DNA from: Isoperla grammatica | Taxonomy: Eukaryota; Arthropoda; Insecta; Plecoptera; Perlodidae | NCBI GenBank assembly: GCA_945910005.1 | Contig: OX246749.1 | Span: forward strand, 22,712,197-22,776,196 | Length of the DNA: 64,000 bases | Direction: 5' to 3' | Part shown: positions 10,379 through 23,100 of the stretch, piece after piece | Layout: each line of letters starts with the position of its first letter | Position numbering within the stretch: position 1 is the stretch's first letter | Notes under the pieces: generated by a model | Told to the model about the DNA's origin: nothing | Seen by the model: the letters and a program-made list of their open reading frames with translations, nothing else | Database searches by the model: none | Program-made: the position numbers and the translations under genes

Positions 10379-13300
10379 TCATGTTTCCTCGCTTGTGAAG
10401 GTGACTGTACTTGATAAACCCTGCGCTAAGTCAGTGACATGAAAGCCACTTCTTGAACATATTAGGACAACGCATGTTTCCTCGCTTGTGAAGGTAACTG
10501 TACTTGATAAACCCTGCGCTAAGTCAGTGACATGAGAGCAACTACATGCAACATATGAAGACAACGCATGTTTCCTCGCTTGTGACGGTGACTGTACTTG
10601 ATAAACCCTGCGCTAAGTTAGTGACATGAGAGCAACTACATGCAACATATGAAGACAACGCATGTTTCCTCGCTTGTGACGGTGACTGTACTTGATAAAC
10701 CCTGCGCTAAGTCAGTGACATGAGAGCAACTTCATGCATTATATGAAGACAACGCATGTTTCCTCGCTTGTGACGGTGACTGTACTTGATTAACCCAGCG
10801 CTAAGTCAATGACATGAAAGCAACTACATGCAACATATGAAGACAACGCATGTTTCCTCGCTTGTGAAGGTGACTGTACTTGATAAACCCTGCACTAAGT
10901 CAGTGACATGAGAGCAACTTCATGCAACATATGAAGACAACGCATGTTTCCTCGCTTGTGACGGTGACTGTACTTGATAAACCCTGCGCTAAGTCAGTGA
11001 CATGAGAGCAACTACATGCAACATATGAAGACAACGCATGTTTTCTCGCTTGTGAAGGTGACTGTACTTGATAAACACTGCGCTAAGTCAATGACATGAG
11101 AGCAACTACATGCAACATATGAAGACAACGCATGTATCCTCGCTTGTGACGGTGACTGTACTTGATAAACCCTGCGCTAAGTCAGTGACATGAGAGCAAC
11201 TACATGAGACTAATGAAGACAACGCATGTTTCTTCGCTTGTGAAGGTGACTGTACTAGATAAACCCTGCGCTAAGTCATGACATAAGAGCAACTACATGC
11301 AACATATGAAGACAACGCATGTTTCCTCGCTTGTGACGGTGACTGTACTTGATAAACCCTTCGCTAAGTCAGTGACATGAGAGTAACTACATGCAACATA
11401 TGAAGACAACGCATGTTTCCTCGCTTGTGAAGGTGACTGTACTTGATAAACCCAGCGCTAAGTCAGTGACATGAGAGCAACTACATGCAACATATGAGGA
11501 CAACGCATGTTTCCTCGCTTGTGAAGGTGACTGTACTTGATAAACTTTGCGCTAAGTCTCTTAAATGAGAGCAACTTCATGCAACATATGAAGACAACGC
11601 ATGTTTCCTCGCTTGTGAAGGTGACTGTACTCGATAAACCCTGCGCTAAGTCAGTGACATGAGAGCAACTACATGCAACATATGAAGACAACGCATGTTT
11701 CCTCGCTTGTGACGGTGACTGTTCTTGATAAACCCTGCGCTAAGTCAGTGACATGAGAGCAACTACATGCAACATATTAGGACAACGCATGTTCCCTCGC
11801 TGGGAAGGTGACTGTACTTGATAAACCCTGCGCTAAGTCAGTGACATGAGAGCAACTACATGCAACATATGAAGACAACGCATGTTTCCTCGCTTGTGAC
11901 GGTGACTGTACTTGATAAACCCTGCGCTATGTCAGTGACATGAGAGCAACTACATGCAACATATGAGGACAACGCATGTTTCTTCGCTTGTTACGGTGAC
12001 TGTACTTGATAAACCCTGCGTTTAGTCAGTGACATGAGAGCAACTACAAGCAACATATGAAGACAACTCATGTTTCCTCGCTTGTGAAGGTGACTGTACT
12101 TGATAAACCCTGCGCTAAGTCAGTGACATGAAAGCCACTTCTTGAACATATTAGGACAACGCATGTTTCCTCGCTTGTGAAGGTGACTGTACTTGATAAA
12201 CCCTGCGCTAAGTCAGTGACATGAGAGCAACTACATGCAACAAATGAAGACAACGCATGTTTCCTACTTGTGACGGTGACTGTACGTGATAAACCCTGCG
12301 CTAAGTCAGTGACATGAGAGCAACTACATGCAACATATGAAGACAACGCATGTTTCCTCGCTTGTGAAGGTGACTGTACTTGATAAACCCTGCGCTAAGT
12401 CAGTGACATAAGAGCAACTACATGCAACATATGAAGACAACGCATGTTTCCTCGCTTGTGAAGGTGACTGTACTTGATAAACCCTGCACTAAGTCAGTGA
12501 CATGAGAGCAACTACATGCAACATATGAAGAAAACGCATGTTTTCTCGCTTCTGACGGTGACTGTACTTGATAAACCCTGCGCTAAGTCAGTAACATGAG
12601 AGCAACTACATGCAACATATGAACACAACGCATGTTTTCTCGCTTGTGAAGGTGACTGTACTTGATAAACCCTGCGCTAAGTCAGTGACATGAGAGGAAC
12701 TACATGCAACATATGAAGACAACGCATGTTTCCTCGCTTGTGACGGTGACTGTACGTGATAAACCCTGCGCTAAGTCAGTGACATGAGAGCAACTACATG
12801 CAACATATGAAGACAACGCATGTTTCCTCGCTTGTGAAGGTGACTGTACTTGATAAACCCTGCGCTAAGTCAGTGACATGAGAGAGACTACATGCAACAT
12901 ATGAAGACAACGCATGTTTCCTCGCTTGTGAAAGTGACTGTACTTGATAAACCCTGCGCTAAACAGTGACATGAGAGCAACTACATGCAACATATGAAGA
13001 CAACGCATGTTTCCTCGCTTGTGACGGTGACTGTACTAGATAAACCCTGCGCTAAGTCAGTGACATGAGAGCAACTACATGCAACATATGAAGACAACGC
13101 ATGTTTCCTCGATTGTGAAGGTGACTGTACTTGATAAACCCTGCGCTAAGTCAGTGACATGAGAGCAACTACATGCAACATATGAAGACAACGCATCATT
13201 CCTCGCTTGTGACGGTGACTGTACGTGATAAACCCTGCGCTAAGTCAGTGACATGAGAGCAACTACATGCAACATATGAAGACAACGCATGTTTCCTCGC

Positions 13301-16300
13301 TTGTGACGGTGACTGTACTTGATAAACCCTGCGCTAAGTCAGTGACATGAGAGCAACTACATGCAACATATGAAGACAACGCATGTTTTCTACTTGTGAC
13401 GGTGACTGTACGTGATAAACCCTGCATTAAGTCAGTGACATGAGAGCAACTACATGCAACATATGAAGACAACGCATGTTTCCTCGCTTGTGCAGGTGAC
13501 TGTACTTGATAAACCCTGCGCTAAGTCAGTGACATGAGAGCAACTACATGCAACATATGAAGACAACGAATGTTTCCTCGCTTGTGAAAGTGACTGTACT
13601 TGATAAACCCATCGCTAAGTCAGTGACATGAGAGCAACTACATGCAACATATGAAGACAACGCATGTTTCCTCGCTTGCGCAGGTGACTGTACTTGATAA
13701 ACCCTGCGCTAAGTCAGTGACATGAGAGCAACTACATGCAACATATGAAGACAACGAATGTTTCCTCGCTTGTGAAAGTGACTGTACTTGATAAACCCAT
13801 CGCTAAGTCAGTGACATGAGAGCAACTACATGCAACATATGAAGACAACGCATTTTTCCTCGCTTGTGACGGTGACTGTACTTGATAAACCCTGCGCTAA
13901 GTCAGTGACATGAGAGCAACTACATGCAACATATGAAGACAACGCATGTTTCCTCGCTTGTGAAGGTGACTGTACTTGATAAACCCTGCGCTAAGTCAGT
14001 GACATGAGAGCAACTACATGCAACATATAAAGACAACGCATGTTTCCTCGCTTGTGACGGTGACTGTACGTGATAAACCCTGCGCTAAGTCAGTGACATG
14101 AGAGCAACTACATGCAACATATGAAGACAACGCATGTTTCCTCGCTTGTGACGGTGACTGTACTTGATAAACCCTGCGCTAAGTTAGTGACATGAGAGCA
14201 ACTACATGCAACATATGAAGACAACGCATGTTTCCTACTTGTGACGGTGACTGTACGTGATAAACCCTGCGCTTAGTCAGTGACATGAGAGCAACTACTT
14301 GCAACATATGAAGACAACGCATGTTTCCTCGCTTGTGAAGGTGACTGTACTTGATAAACCCTGCGCTAAGTCAGTGACATGAGAGCAACTACATGCAACA
14401 TATGAAGACAACGCATGTTTCCTCGCTTGTGAAGGTGACTGTACTTGATAAACCCTGCACTAAGTCAGTGACATGAGAGCAACTACATGCAACATATGAA
14501 GACAACGCATGTTTCCTCGCTTGTGACGGTGACTGTACTTGATAAACCCTGCGCTAAGTCAGTGACATGAGAGCAACTACATGCAACATATAAAGACAAC
14601 GCATGTTTTCTCGCTTGTGAAGGTGACTGTACTTGATAAACCCTGCGCTAAGTCAATGACATGAGAGCAACTTTATGCAACATATGAAGACAACGCATGT
14701 ATCCTCGCTTGTGACGGTGACTGTACTTGATAAACCCTGCGCTAAGTCAGTGACATGAGAGCAACTACATGAGACTAATGAAGACAACGCACTTTTCTTC
14801 GCTTGTGAAGGTGACTGTACTAGATAAACCCTGCGCTAAGTCATGACAGAAGAGCAACTACATGCAACATATGAAGACAACGCATGTTTCCTCGCTTGTG
14901 ACGGTGACTGTACTTGATAAACCCTTCGCTAAGTCAGTGACATGAGAGTAACTACATGCAACATATGAAGACAACGCATGTTTCCTCGCTTGTGAAGGTG
15001 ACTGTACTTGATAAACCCTGCACTAAGTCAGTGACATAAGAGCAACTACATGCAACATATGAAGACAACGCATGTTTCCTCGCTTGTGATGGTGACTGTA
15101 CTTGATAAACCCTGCGCTAAGTCAGTGACATGAGAGCAACTACATGCAACATATGAAGACAACGCATGTTTCCTCGCTTGTGAAGGTGACTGTACTTGAT
15201 AAACCCTGCGCTAAGTCAGTAACATGAGAGCAACTACATGCAACATATGAAGACAACGCATGTTTCCTCGCTTGTGATGGTGACTGTACTTGATAAACCC
15301 TGCTCTAAGTCAGTGACATGAGAGCAACTACATGCAACATATGAGGACAACGCATGTTTCCTCGCTTGTGAAGGTGACTGTACTTGATAAACTCTGCGCT
15401 AAGTCTGTAAAATGAGAGCAACTTCATGCAACATATGAAGACAACGCATGTTTCCTCGCTTGTGAAGGTGACTGTACTTGATAAACCCTGCGCTAAGTCA
15501 GTGACATGAGAGCAACTACATGCAACATATGAAGACAACGCATGTTTCCTCGCTTGTGACGGTGACTGTACTTGATAAACCCTGCGCTAAGTCAGTGACA
15601 TGAGAGCAACTTCATGCAACATATTAGGACAACGCATGTTCCCTCGCTGGGAAGGTGACTGTACTTGATAAACCCTGCGCTAAGTCAGTGACATGAGAGC
15701 AACTACATGCAACATATGAAGACAACATATGTTTCCTCGCTTGTGACGGTGACTGTACTTGATAAACCCTGCGCTATGTCAGTGACATGAGAGCAACTAC
15801 ATGCAACATATGAGGACAACGCATGTTTCCTCGCTTGTGAAGGTTACTGTACTTGATAAACCCTGCGCTAAGTCAGTGACATGAAAGCAACTTCTTGAAC
15901 ATATTAGGACAACGCATGTTTCCTCGCTTGTGAAGGTGACTGTACTTGATAAACTCTGCGCTAAGTCAGTGACATGAGAGCAACTACATGCAACATATGA
16001 AGACAACGCATGTTTCCTCGCTTGTGACGGTGACTGTACTTGATAAACCCTGCGCTAAGTTAGTGACATGAGAGCAACTACATGCAACATATGAGGACAA
16101 CGCATGTTTCCTCGCTTGTGACGGTGACTGTACTTGATAAACTCTGCGTTAAGTCAGTGCCATGAGAGCAACTTCATGCATTATATGAAGACAACGCATG
16201 TTTCCTCGCTTGTTACGGTGACTGTACTTGATAAACCCAGCGCTAAGTCAAAGACATGAGAGCAACTACATGCAACATATGAGGACAACGCATGTTTCCT

Positions 16301-19300
16301 CGCTTGTGACGGTGACTGTACTAGATAAACCCTGCGCTTAGTCATGACATAAGAGCAACTACATGCAACATATGAAGACAACGCATGTTTCCTCGCTTGT
16401 GAAGGTGACTGTACTTGATAAACCCTGCGGTAAGTCAGTGACATGAGAGCAACTACATGCAACATATGAAGACAACGCATGTTTCCTCGCTTGTGAAGGT
16501 GACTGTACTTGATAAACCCTGCACTAAGTCAGTGACATGAGAGCAACTACATGCAACATATGAAGACAACGCCTGTTTCCTCGCTTGTGACGGTGACTGT
16601 ACTTGATAAACCCTGCGCTAAGTCAGTGACATGAGAGCAACTACATGCAACATATGAAGACAACGCATGTTTCCTCGCTTGTGAAGGTGACTGTACATGA
16701 TAAACCCTGCGCTAAGTCAGTAACATGAGAGCAACTACATGCAACATATGAAGACAACGCATGTTTCCTCGCTTGTGAAGGTGACTGTACTTGATAAACC
16801 CTGCGCTAAGTCAGTGACATGAGAGCAACTACATGCAACATATGAGGACAACGCATGTTTCCTCGCTTGTGAAGGTAACTGTACTTGATAAACCCTGCGC
16901 TAAGTCTGTGAAATGAGAGCAACTTCATGCAACATATGAAGACAACGCATGTTTTCTCGCTTGTGAAGGTGACTGTACTTGATAAACCCTGCGCTAAGTC
17001 AGTGACATGAGAGCAACTACATGCAACATATGAAGACAACGCATGTTTCCTCGCTTGTGACGGTGACTGTACTTGATAAACCTTGCGCTAAGTCAGTGAC
17101 ATGAGAGCAACTACATGCAACATATTAGGACAACGCATGTTCCCTCGCTGGGAAGGTAACTGTACTTGATAGACCCTGCGCTAAGTCAGTGACATGAGAG
17201 CAGCTACATGCAACATATGAAGACAACGCATGTTTCCTCGCTTGTGACGGTGACTGTACTTGATAAACCCTGCGCTATGTCAGTGACATGAGAGCAACTA
17301 CATGCAACATATGAGGACAACGCATGTTTCCTCGCTTGTGAAGGTTACTGTACTTGATAAACCCTGCGCTAAGTCAGTGACATGAAAGCAACTTCTTAAA
17401 CATATTAGGACAACGCATGTTTCCTCGCTTGTGAAGGTGACTGTACTTGATAAACCCTGCGCTAAGTCAGTGACATGAGAGCAACTACATGCAACATATG
17501 AAGACAACGCATGTTTCCTCGCTTGTGACGGTGACTGTACTTGATAAACCCTTCGCTAAGTTAGTGACATAAGAGCAACTACATGCAACATATGAGGACA
17601 ACGCATGTTTCCTCGCTTGTGACGGTGACTGTACTTGATAAACTCTGCGTTAAGTCAGTGCCATGAGAGCAATGTATGTTTCCTCGCTTGTGACGGTGAC
17701 TGTACTTGATAAACCCTGCGCTATGTCAGTGACACGAGAGCAACTACATGCAACATATGAGGACAACGCATGTTTCCTCGCTTGTGAAGGTTACTGTACT
17801 TGATAAACCCTGCGCTAAGTCAGTGACATGAAAGCAACTTCTTGAACATATTAGGACAACGCATGTTTCCTCGCTTGTGAAGGTGAATGTACTTGATAAA
17901 CCCTGCGCTAAGTCAGTGACATGAGAGCAACTACATGCAACATATGAAGACAACGCATGTTTCCTCGCTTGTGACGGTGACTGTACTTGATAAACCCTGC
18001 GCTAAGTCATGACATAAGAGCAACTACATGCAACATATGAAGACAACGCATGTTTCTTCGCTTGTGAAGGTGACTGTACTTGATAAACCCTGCGGTAAGT
18101 CAGTGACATGAGAGCAACTACATGCAACATATGAAGACAACGCATGTTTTCTCGCTTGTGAAGGTGACTGTACTTGATAAACCCTGCACTAAGTCAGTGA
18201 CATGAGAGCAACTACATGCAACATATGAAGACAACGCATGTTTCCTCGCTTGTGACGGTGACTGTACTTGATAAACCCTGCGCTAAGTCAGTGACATGAG
18301 AGCAACTTCATGCAACATATGAAGACAACGCATGTTTCCTCGCTTGTGAAGGTGACTGTACATGATAAACCCTGCGCTAAGTCAGTGACATGAGAGCAAC
18401 TACATGCAACATATTAGGACAACGCATGTTACCTCGCTGGGAAGGTGACTGTACTTGATAAACCCTGCGCTATGTCAGTGACATGAGAGCAACTACATGC
18501 GACATATGAAGACAACGCATGTTCCCTCGCTTGTGACGGTGACTGTACATGATAAACCCTGCGCTAAGTCAGTGACATGAGAGCAACTATATGCAACATA
18601 TGAGGACAACGCATGTTTCCTCGCTTGTGAAGGTGACTGTACTTGATAAACCCTGCACTAAGTCAGTGACATGAGAGCAACTACATGCAACATATGAGGA
18701 CAACGCATGTTTCCTCGCTTGTTACGGTGACTGTACTTGATAAACCCTGCGTTTAGTCAGTGACATGAGAGCAACTACAAGGAACATATGAAGCCAACTC
18801 ATGTTTCCTCGCTTGTGAAGGTGACTGTACTTGATAAACCCTGCGCTGAATCAGTGACATGAAAGCCACTTCTTGAACATATTAGGACAACGCATGTTTC
18901 CTCGCTTGTGAAGGTGACTGTACTTGATAAACCCTGCGCTAAGTCAGTGACATGAGAGCAACTACATGCAACATATGAAGACAACGCATGTTTCCTCGCT
19001 TGTGACGGTGACTGTACTTGATAAACCCTGCGCTAAGTTAGTGACATGAGAGCAATTACATGCAACATATGAGGACAACGCATGTTTCCTCGCTTGTTAC
19101 GGTGACTGTACTTGATAAACCCTGCGTTTAGTCAGTGACATGAGAGCAACTACATGCAACATATGAGGACAACGCATGTTTCCTCGCTTGTTACGGTGAC
19201 TGTACTTGATAAACCGTTCGTTTAGTCAGTGACATGAGAGCAACTACAAGCAACATATGAAGACAACTCATGTTTCCTCGCTTGTGAAGGTGACTGTACT

Positions 19301-20108
19301 TGATAAACCCTGCGCTAAATCAGTGACATGAAAGCCACTTCTTAAACATATTAGGACAACGCATGTTTTTCGCTTGTGAAGGTGACTGTACTTGATAAAC
19401 CCTGCGCTAAGTCAGTGACATGAAAGCCACTTCTTAAACATATGAGGACAACGCATGTTTCCTCGCTTGTGAAGGTGACTGTACTTGATAAACCCTGCGC
19501 TAAGTCAGTAACATGAGAGCAACTTCATGCAACATATGAAGACAACGCATGTTTCCTCGCTTGTGATGGTGACTGTGCTTGATAAACCCTGCGCTAAGTC
19601 AGTGACATTAGAGCAACTACATGCAACATATGAGGACAACGCATGTTTCCTCGCTTGTGAAGGTGACTGTACTTGATAAACCCTGCGCTAAGTCTGTGAC
19701 ATGAGAGCAACTACATGCAACATATGAAGACAACGCATGTTTCCTCGCTTGTGACGGTGACTGTACTTAATAAACCCTGCGCTAAGTCAGTGACATGAGA
19801 GCAACTACATGCAACATATTAGGACAACGCATGTTCCCTCGCTGGGAGGTGACTGTACTTGATAAACCCTGCGCTAAGTCAGTGACATGAGAGCAACTAC
19901 ATGAAACATATGAAGACAACGAATGTTTCGTCGCTTGTGACGGTGACTGTACTTGATAAACCCTGCGCTATGTCAGTGACATGAGAGCAACTACATGCAA
20001 CATATGAGGACAACGCATGTTTCCTCGCTTGTTACGGTGACTGTACTTGATAAACCCTGCGCTTAGTCAGTGACATGAGAGCAACTACAAGCAACATATG
20101 AAGACAAC
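10379..20108 (+). repeat. Higher-order repeat copy 2 (9,730 bp)
   Basis: Copy 2 matches copy 1 at an offset of 9,542 bp on the left of 13,468 and 9,730 bp on the right of 13,843. The 188-bp step is the duplicated monomer pair. Left of this point copy 2 shares variants with copies 3 and 6 (GTCTCTTAAATG near 11,555; TTTTCTACTTG near 13,385). Right of it, copy 2 shares variants with copy 1 (TATAAAGAC near 14,590; GATGGTGAC near 15,277). It is therefore a mosaic of two HOR lineages. No non-satellite insertion is present. Confidence 0.9.
13468..13843 (+). repeat. Tandem duplication of a 188-bp monomer pair
   Basis: Two copies of the same pair, a GCAGG monomer followed by a GACAACGAATG monomer with ACCCATCGC, occupy 13,468-13,655 and 13,656-13,843. 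All other HOR copies have the pair once. The first copy reads TTGTGCAGG, as in copies 3, 4 and 6. The second reads TTGCGCAGG, as in copy 1. The pair therefore holds both alleles side by side, as expected of an unequal crossover. Confidence 0.9.
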
Positions 20109-23100
20109 TCATGTTTCCTCGCTTGTGAAGGTGACTGTACTTGATAAACCCTGCGCTAAGTCAGTGACATGAAAGCCACTTCTTGAACATATTAGGACAA
20201 CGCATGTTTCCTCGCTTGTGAAGGTAACTGTACTTGATAAACCCTGCGCTAAGTCAGTGACATGAGAGCAACTACATGCAACATATGAAGACAACGCATG
20301 TTTCCTCGCTTGTGACGGTGACTGTACTTGATAAACCCTGCGCTAAGTTAGTGACATGAGAGCAACTACATGCAACATATGAAGACAACGCATGTTTCCT
20401 CGCTTGTGACGGTGACTGTACTTGATAAACCCTGCGCTAAGTCAGTGACATGAGAGCAACTTCATGCATTATATGAAGACAACGCATGTTTCCTCGCTTG
20501 TGACGGTGACTGTACTTGATTAACCCAGCGCTAAGTCAATGACATGAAAGCAACTACATGCAACATATGAAGACAACGCATGTTTCCTCGCTTGTGAAGG
20601 TGACTGTACTTGATAAACCCTGCACTAAGTCAGTGACATGAGAGCAACTTCATGCAACATATGAAGACAACGCATGTTTCCTCGCTTGTGACGGTGACTG
20701 TACTTGATAAACCCTGCGCTAAGTCAGTGACATGAGAGCAACTACATGCAACATATGAAGACAACGCATGTTTTCTCGCTTGTGAAGGTGACTGTACTTG
20801 ATAAACACTGCGCTAAGTCAATGACATGAGAGCAACTACATGCAACATATGAAGACAACGCATGTATCCTCGCTTGTGACGGTGACTGTACTTGATAAAC
20901 CCTGCGCTAAGTCAGTGACATGAGAGCAACTACATGAGACTAATGAAGACAACGCATGTTTCTTCGCTTGTGAAGGTGACTGTACTAGATAAACCCTGCG
21001 CTAAGTCATGACATAAGAGCAACTACATGCAACATATGAAGACAACGCATGTTTCCTCGCTTGTGACGGTGACTGTAATTGATAAACCCTTCGCTAAGTC
21101 AGTGACATGAGAGTAACTACATGCAACATATGAAGACAACGCATGTTTCCTCGCTTGTGAAGGTGACTGTACTTGATAAACCCAGCGCTAAGTCAGTGAC
21201 ATGAGAGCAACTACATGCAACATATGAGGACAACGCATGTTTCCTCGCTTGTGAAGGTGACTGTACTTGATAAACTTTGCGCTAAGTCTCTTAAATGAGA
21301 GCAACTTCATGCAACATATGAAGACAACGCATGTTTCCTCGCTTGTGAAGGTGACTGTACTCGATAAACCCTGCGCTAAGTCAGTGACATGAGAGCAACT
21401 ACATGCAACATATGAAGACAACGCATGTTTCCTCGCTTGTGACGGTGACTGTTCTTGATAAACCCTGCGCTAAGTCAGTGACATGAGAGCAACTACATGC
21501 AACATATTAGGACAACGCATGTTCCCTCGCTGGGAAGGTGACTGTACTTGATAAACCCTGCGCTAAGTCAGTGACATGAGAGCAACTACATGCAACATAT
21601 GAAGACAACGCATGTTTCCTCGCTTGTGACGGTGACTGTACTTGATAAACCCTGCGCTATGTCAGTGACATGAGAGCAACTACATGCAACATATGAGGAC
21701 AACGCATGTTTCTTCGCTTGTTACGGTGACTGTACTTGATAAACCCTGCGTTTAGTCAGTGACATGAGAGCAACTACAAGCAACATATGAAGACAACTCA
21801 TGTTTCCTCGCTTGTGAAGGTGACTGTACTTGATAAACCCTGCGCTAAGTCAGTGACATGAAAGCCACTTCTTGAACATATTAGGACAACGCATGTTTCC
21901 TCGCTTGTGAAGGTGACTGTACTTGATAAACCCTGCGCTAAGTCAGTGACATGAGAGCAACTACATGCAACAAATGAAGACAACGCATGTTTCCTACTTG
22001 TGACGGTGACTGTACGTGATAAACCCTGCGCTAAGTCAGTGACATGAGAGCAACTACATGCAACATATGAAGACAACGCATGTTTCCTCGCTTGTGAAGG
22101 TGACTGTACTTGATAAACCCTGCGCTAAGTCAGTGACATAAGAGCAACTACATGCAACATATGAAGACAACGCATGTTTCCTCGCTTGTGAAGGTGACTG
22201 TACTTGATAAACCCTGCACTAAGTCAGTGACATGAGAGCAACTACATGCAACATATGAAGAAAACGCATGTTTTCTCGCTTCTGACGGTGACTGTACTTG
22301 ATAAACCCTGCGCTAAGTCAGTAACATGAGAGCAACTACATGCAACATATGAACACAACGCATGTTTTCTCGCTTGTGAAGGTGACTGTACTTGATAAAC
22401 CCTGCGCTAAGTCAGTGACATGAGAGGAACTACATGCAACATATGAAGACAACGCATGTTTCCTCGCTTGTGACGGTGACTGTACGTGATAAACCCTGCG
22501 CTAAGTCAGTGACATGAGAGCAACTACATGCAACATATGAAGACAACGCATGTTTCCTCGCTTGTGAAGGTGACTGTACTTGATAAACCCTGCGCTAAGT
22601 CAGTGACATGAGAGAGACTACATGCAACATATGAAGACAACGCATGTTTCCTCGCTTGTGAAAGTGACTGTACTTGATAAACCCTGCGCTAAACAGTGAC
22701 ATGAGAGCAACTACATGCAACATATGAAGACAACGCATGTTTCCTCGCTTGTGACGGTGACTGTACTAGATAAACCCTGCGCTAAGTCAGTGACATGAGA
22801 GCAACTACATGCAACATATGAAGACAACGCATGTTTCCTCGATTGTGAAGGTGACTGTACTTGATAAACCCTGCGCTAAGTCAGTGACATGAGAGCAACT
22901 ACATGCAACATATGAAGACAACGCATCATTCCTCGCTTGTGACGGTGACTGTACGTGATAAACCCTGCGCTAAGTCAGTGACATGAGAGCAACTACATGC
23001 AACATATGAAGACAACGCATGTTTCCTCGCTTGTGACGGTGACTGTACTTGATAAACCCTGCGCTAAGTCAGTGACATGAGAGCAACTACATGCAACATA

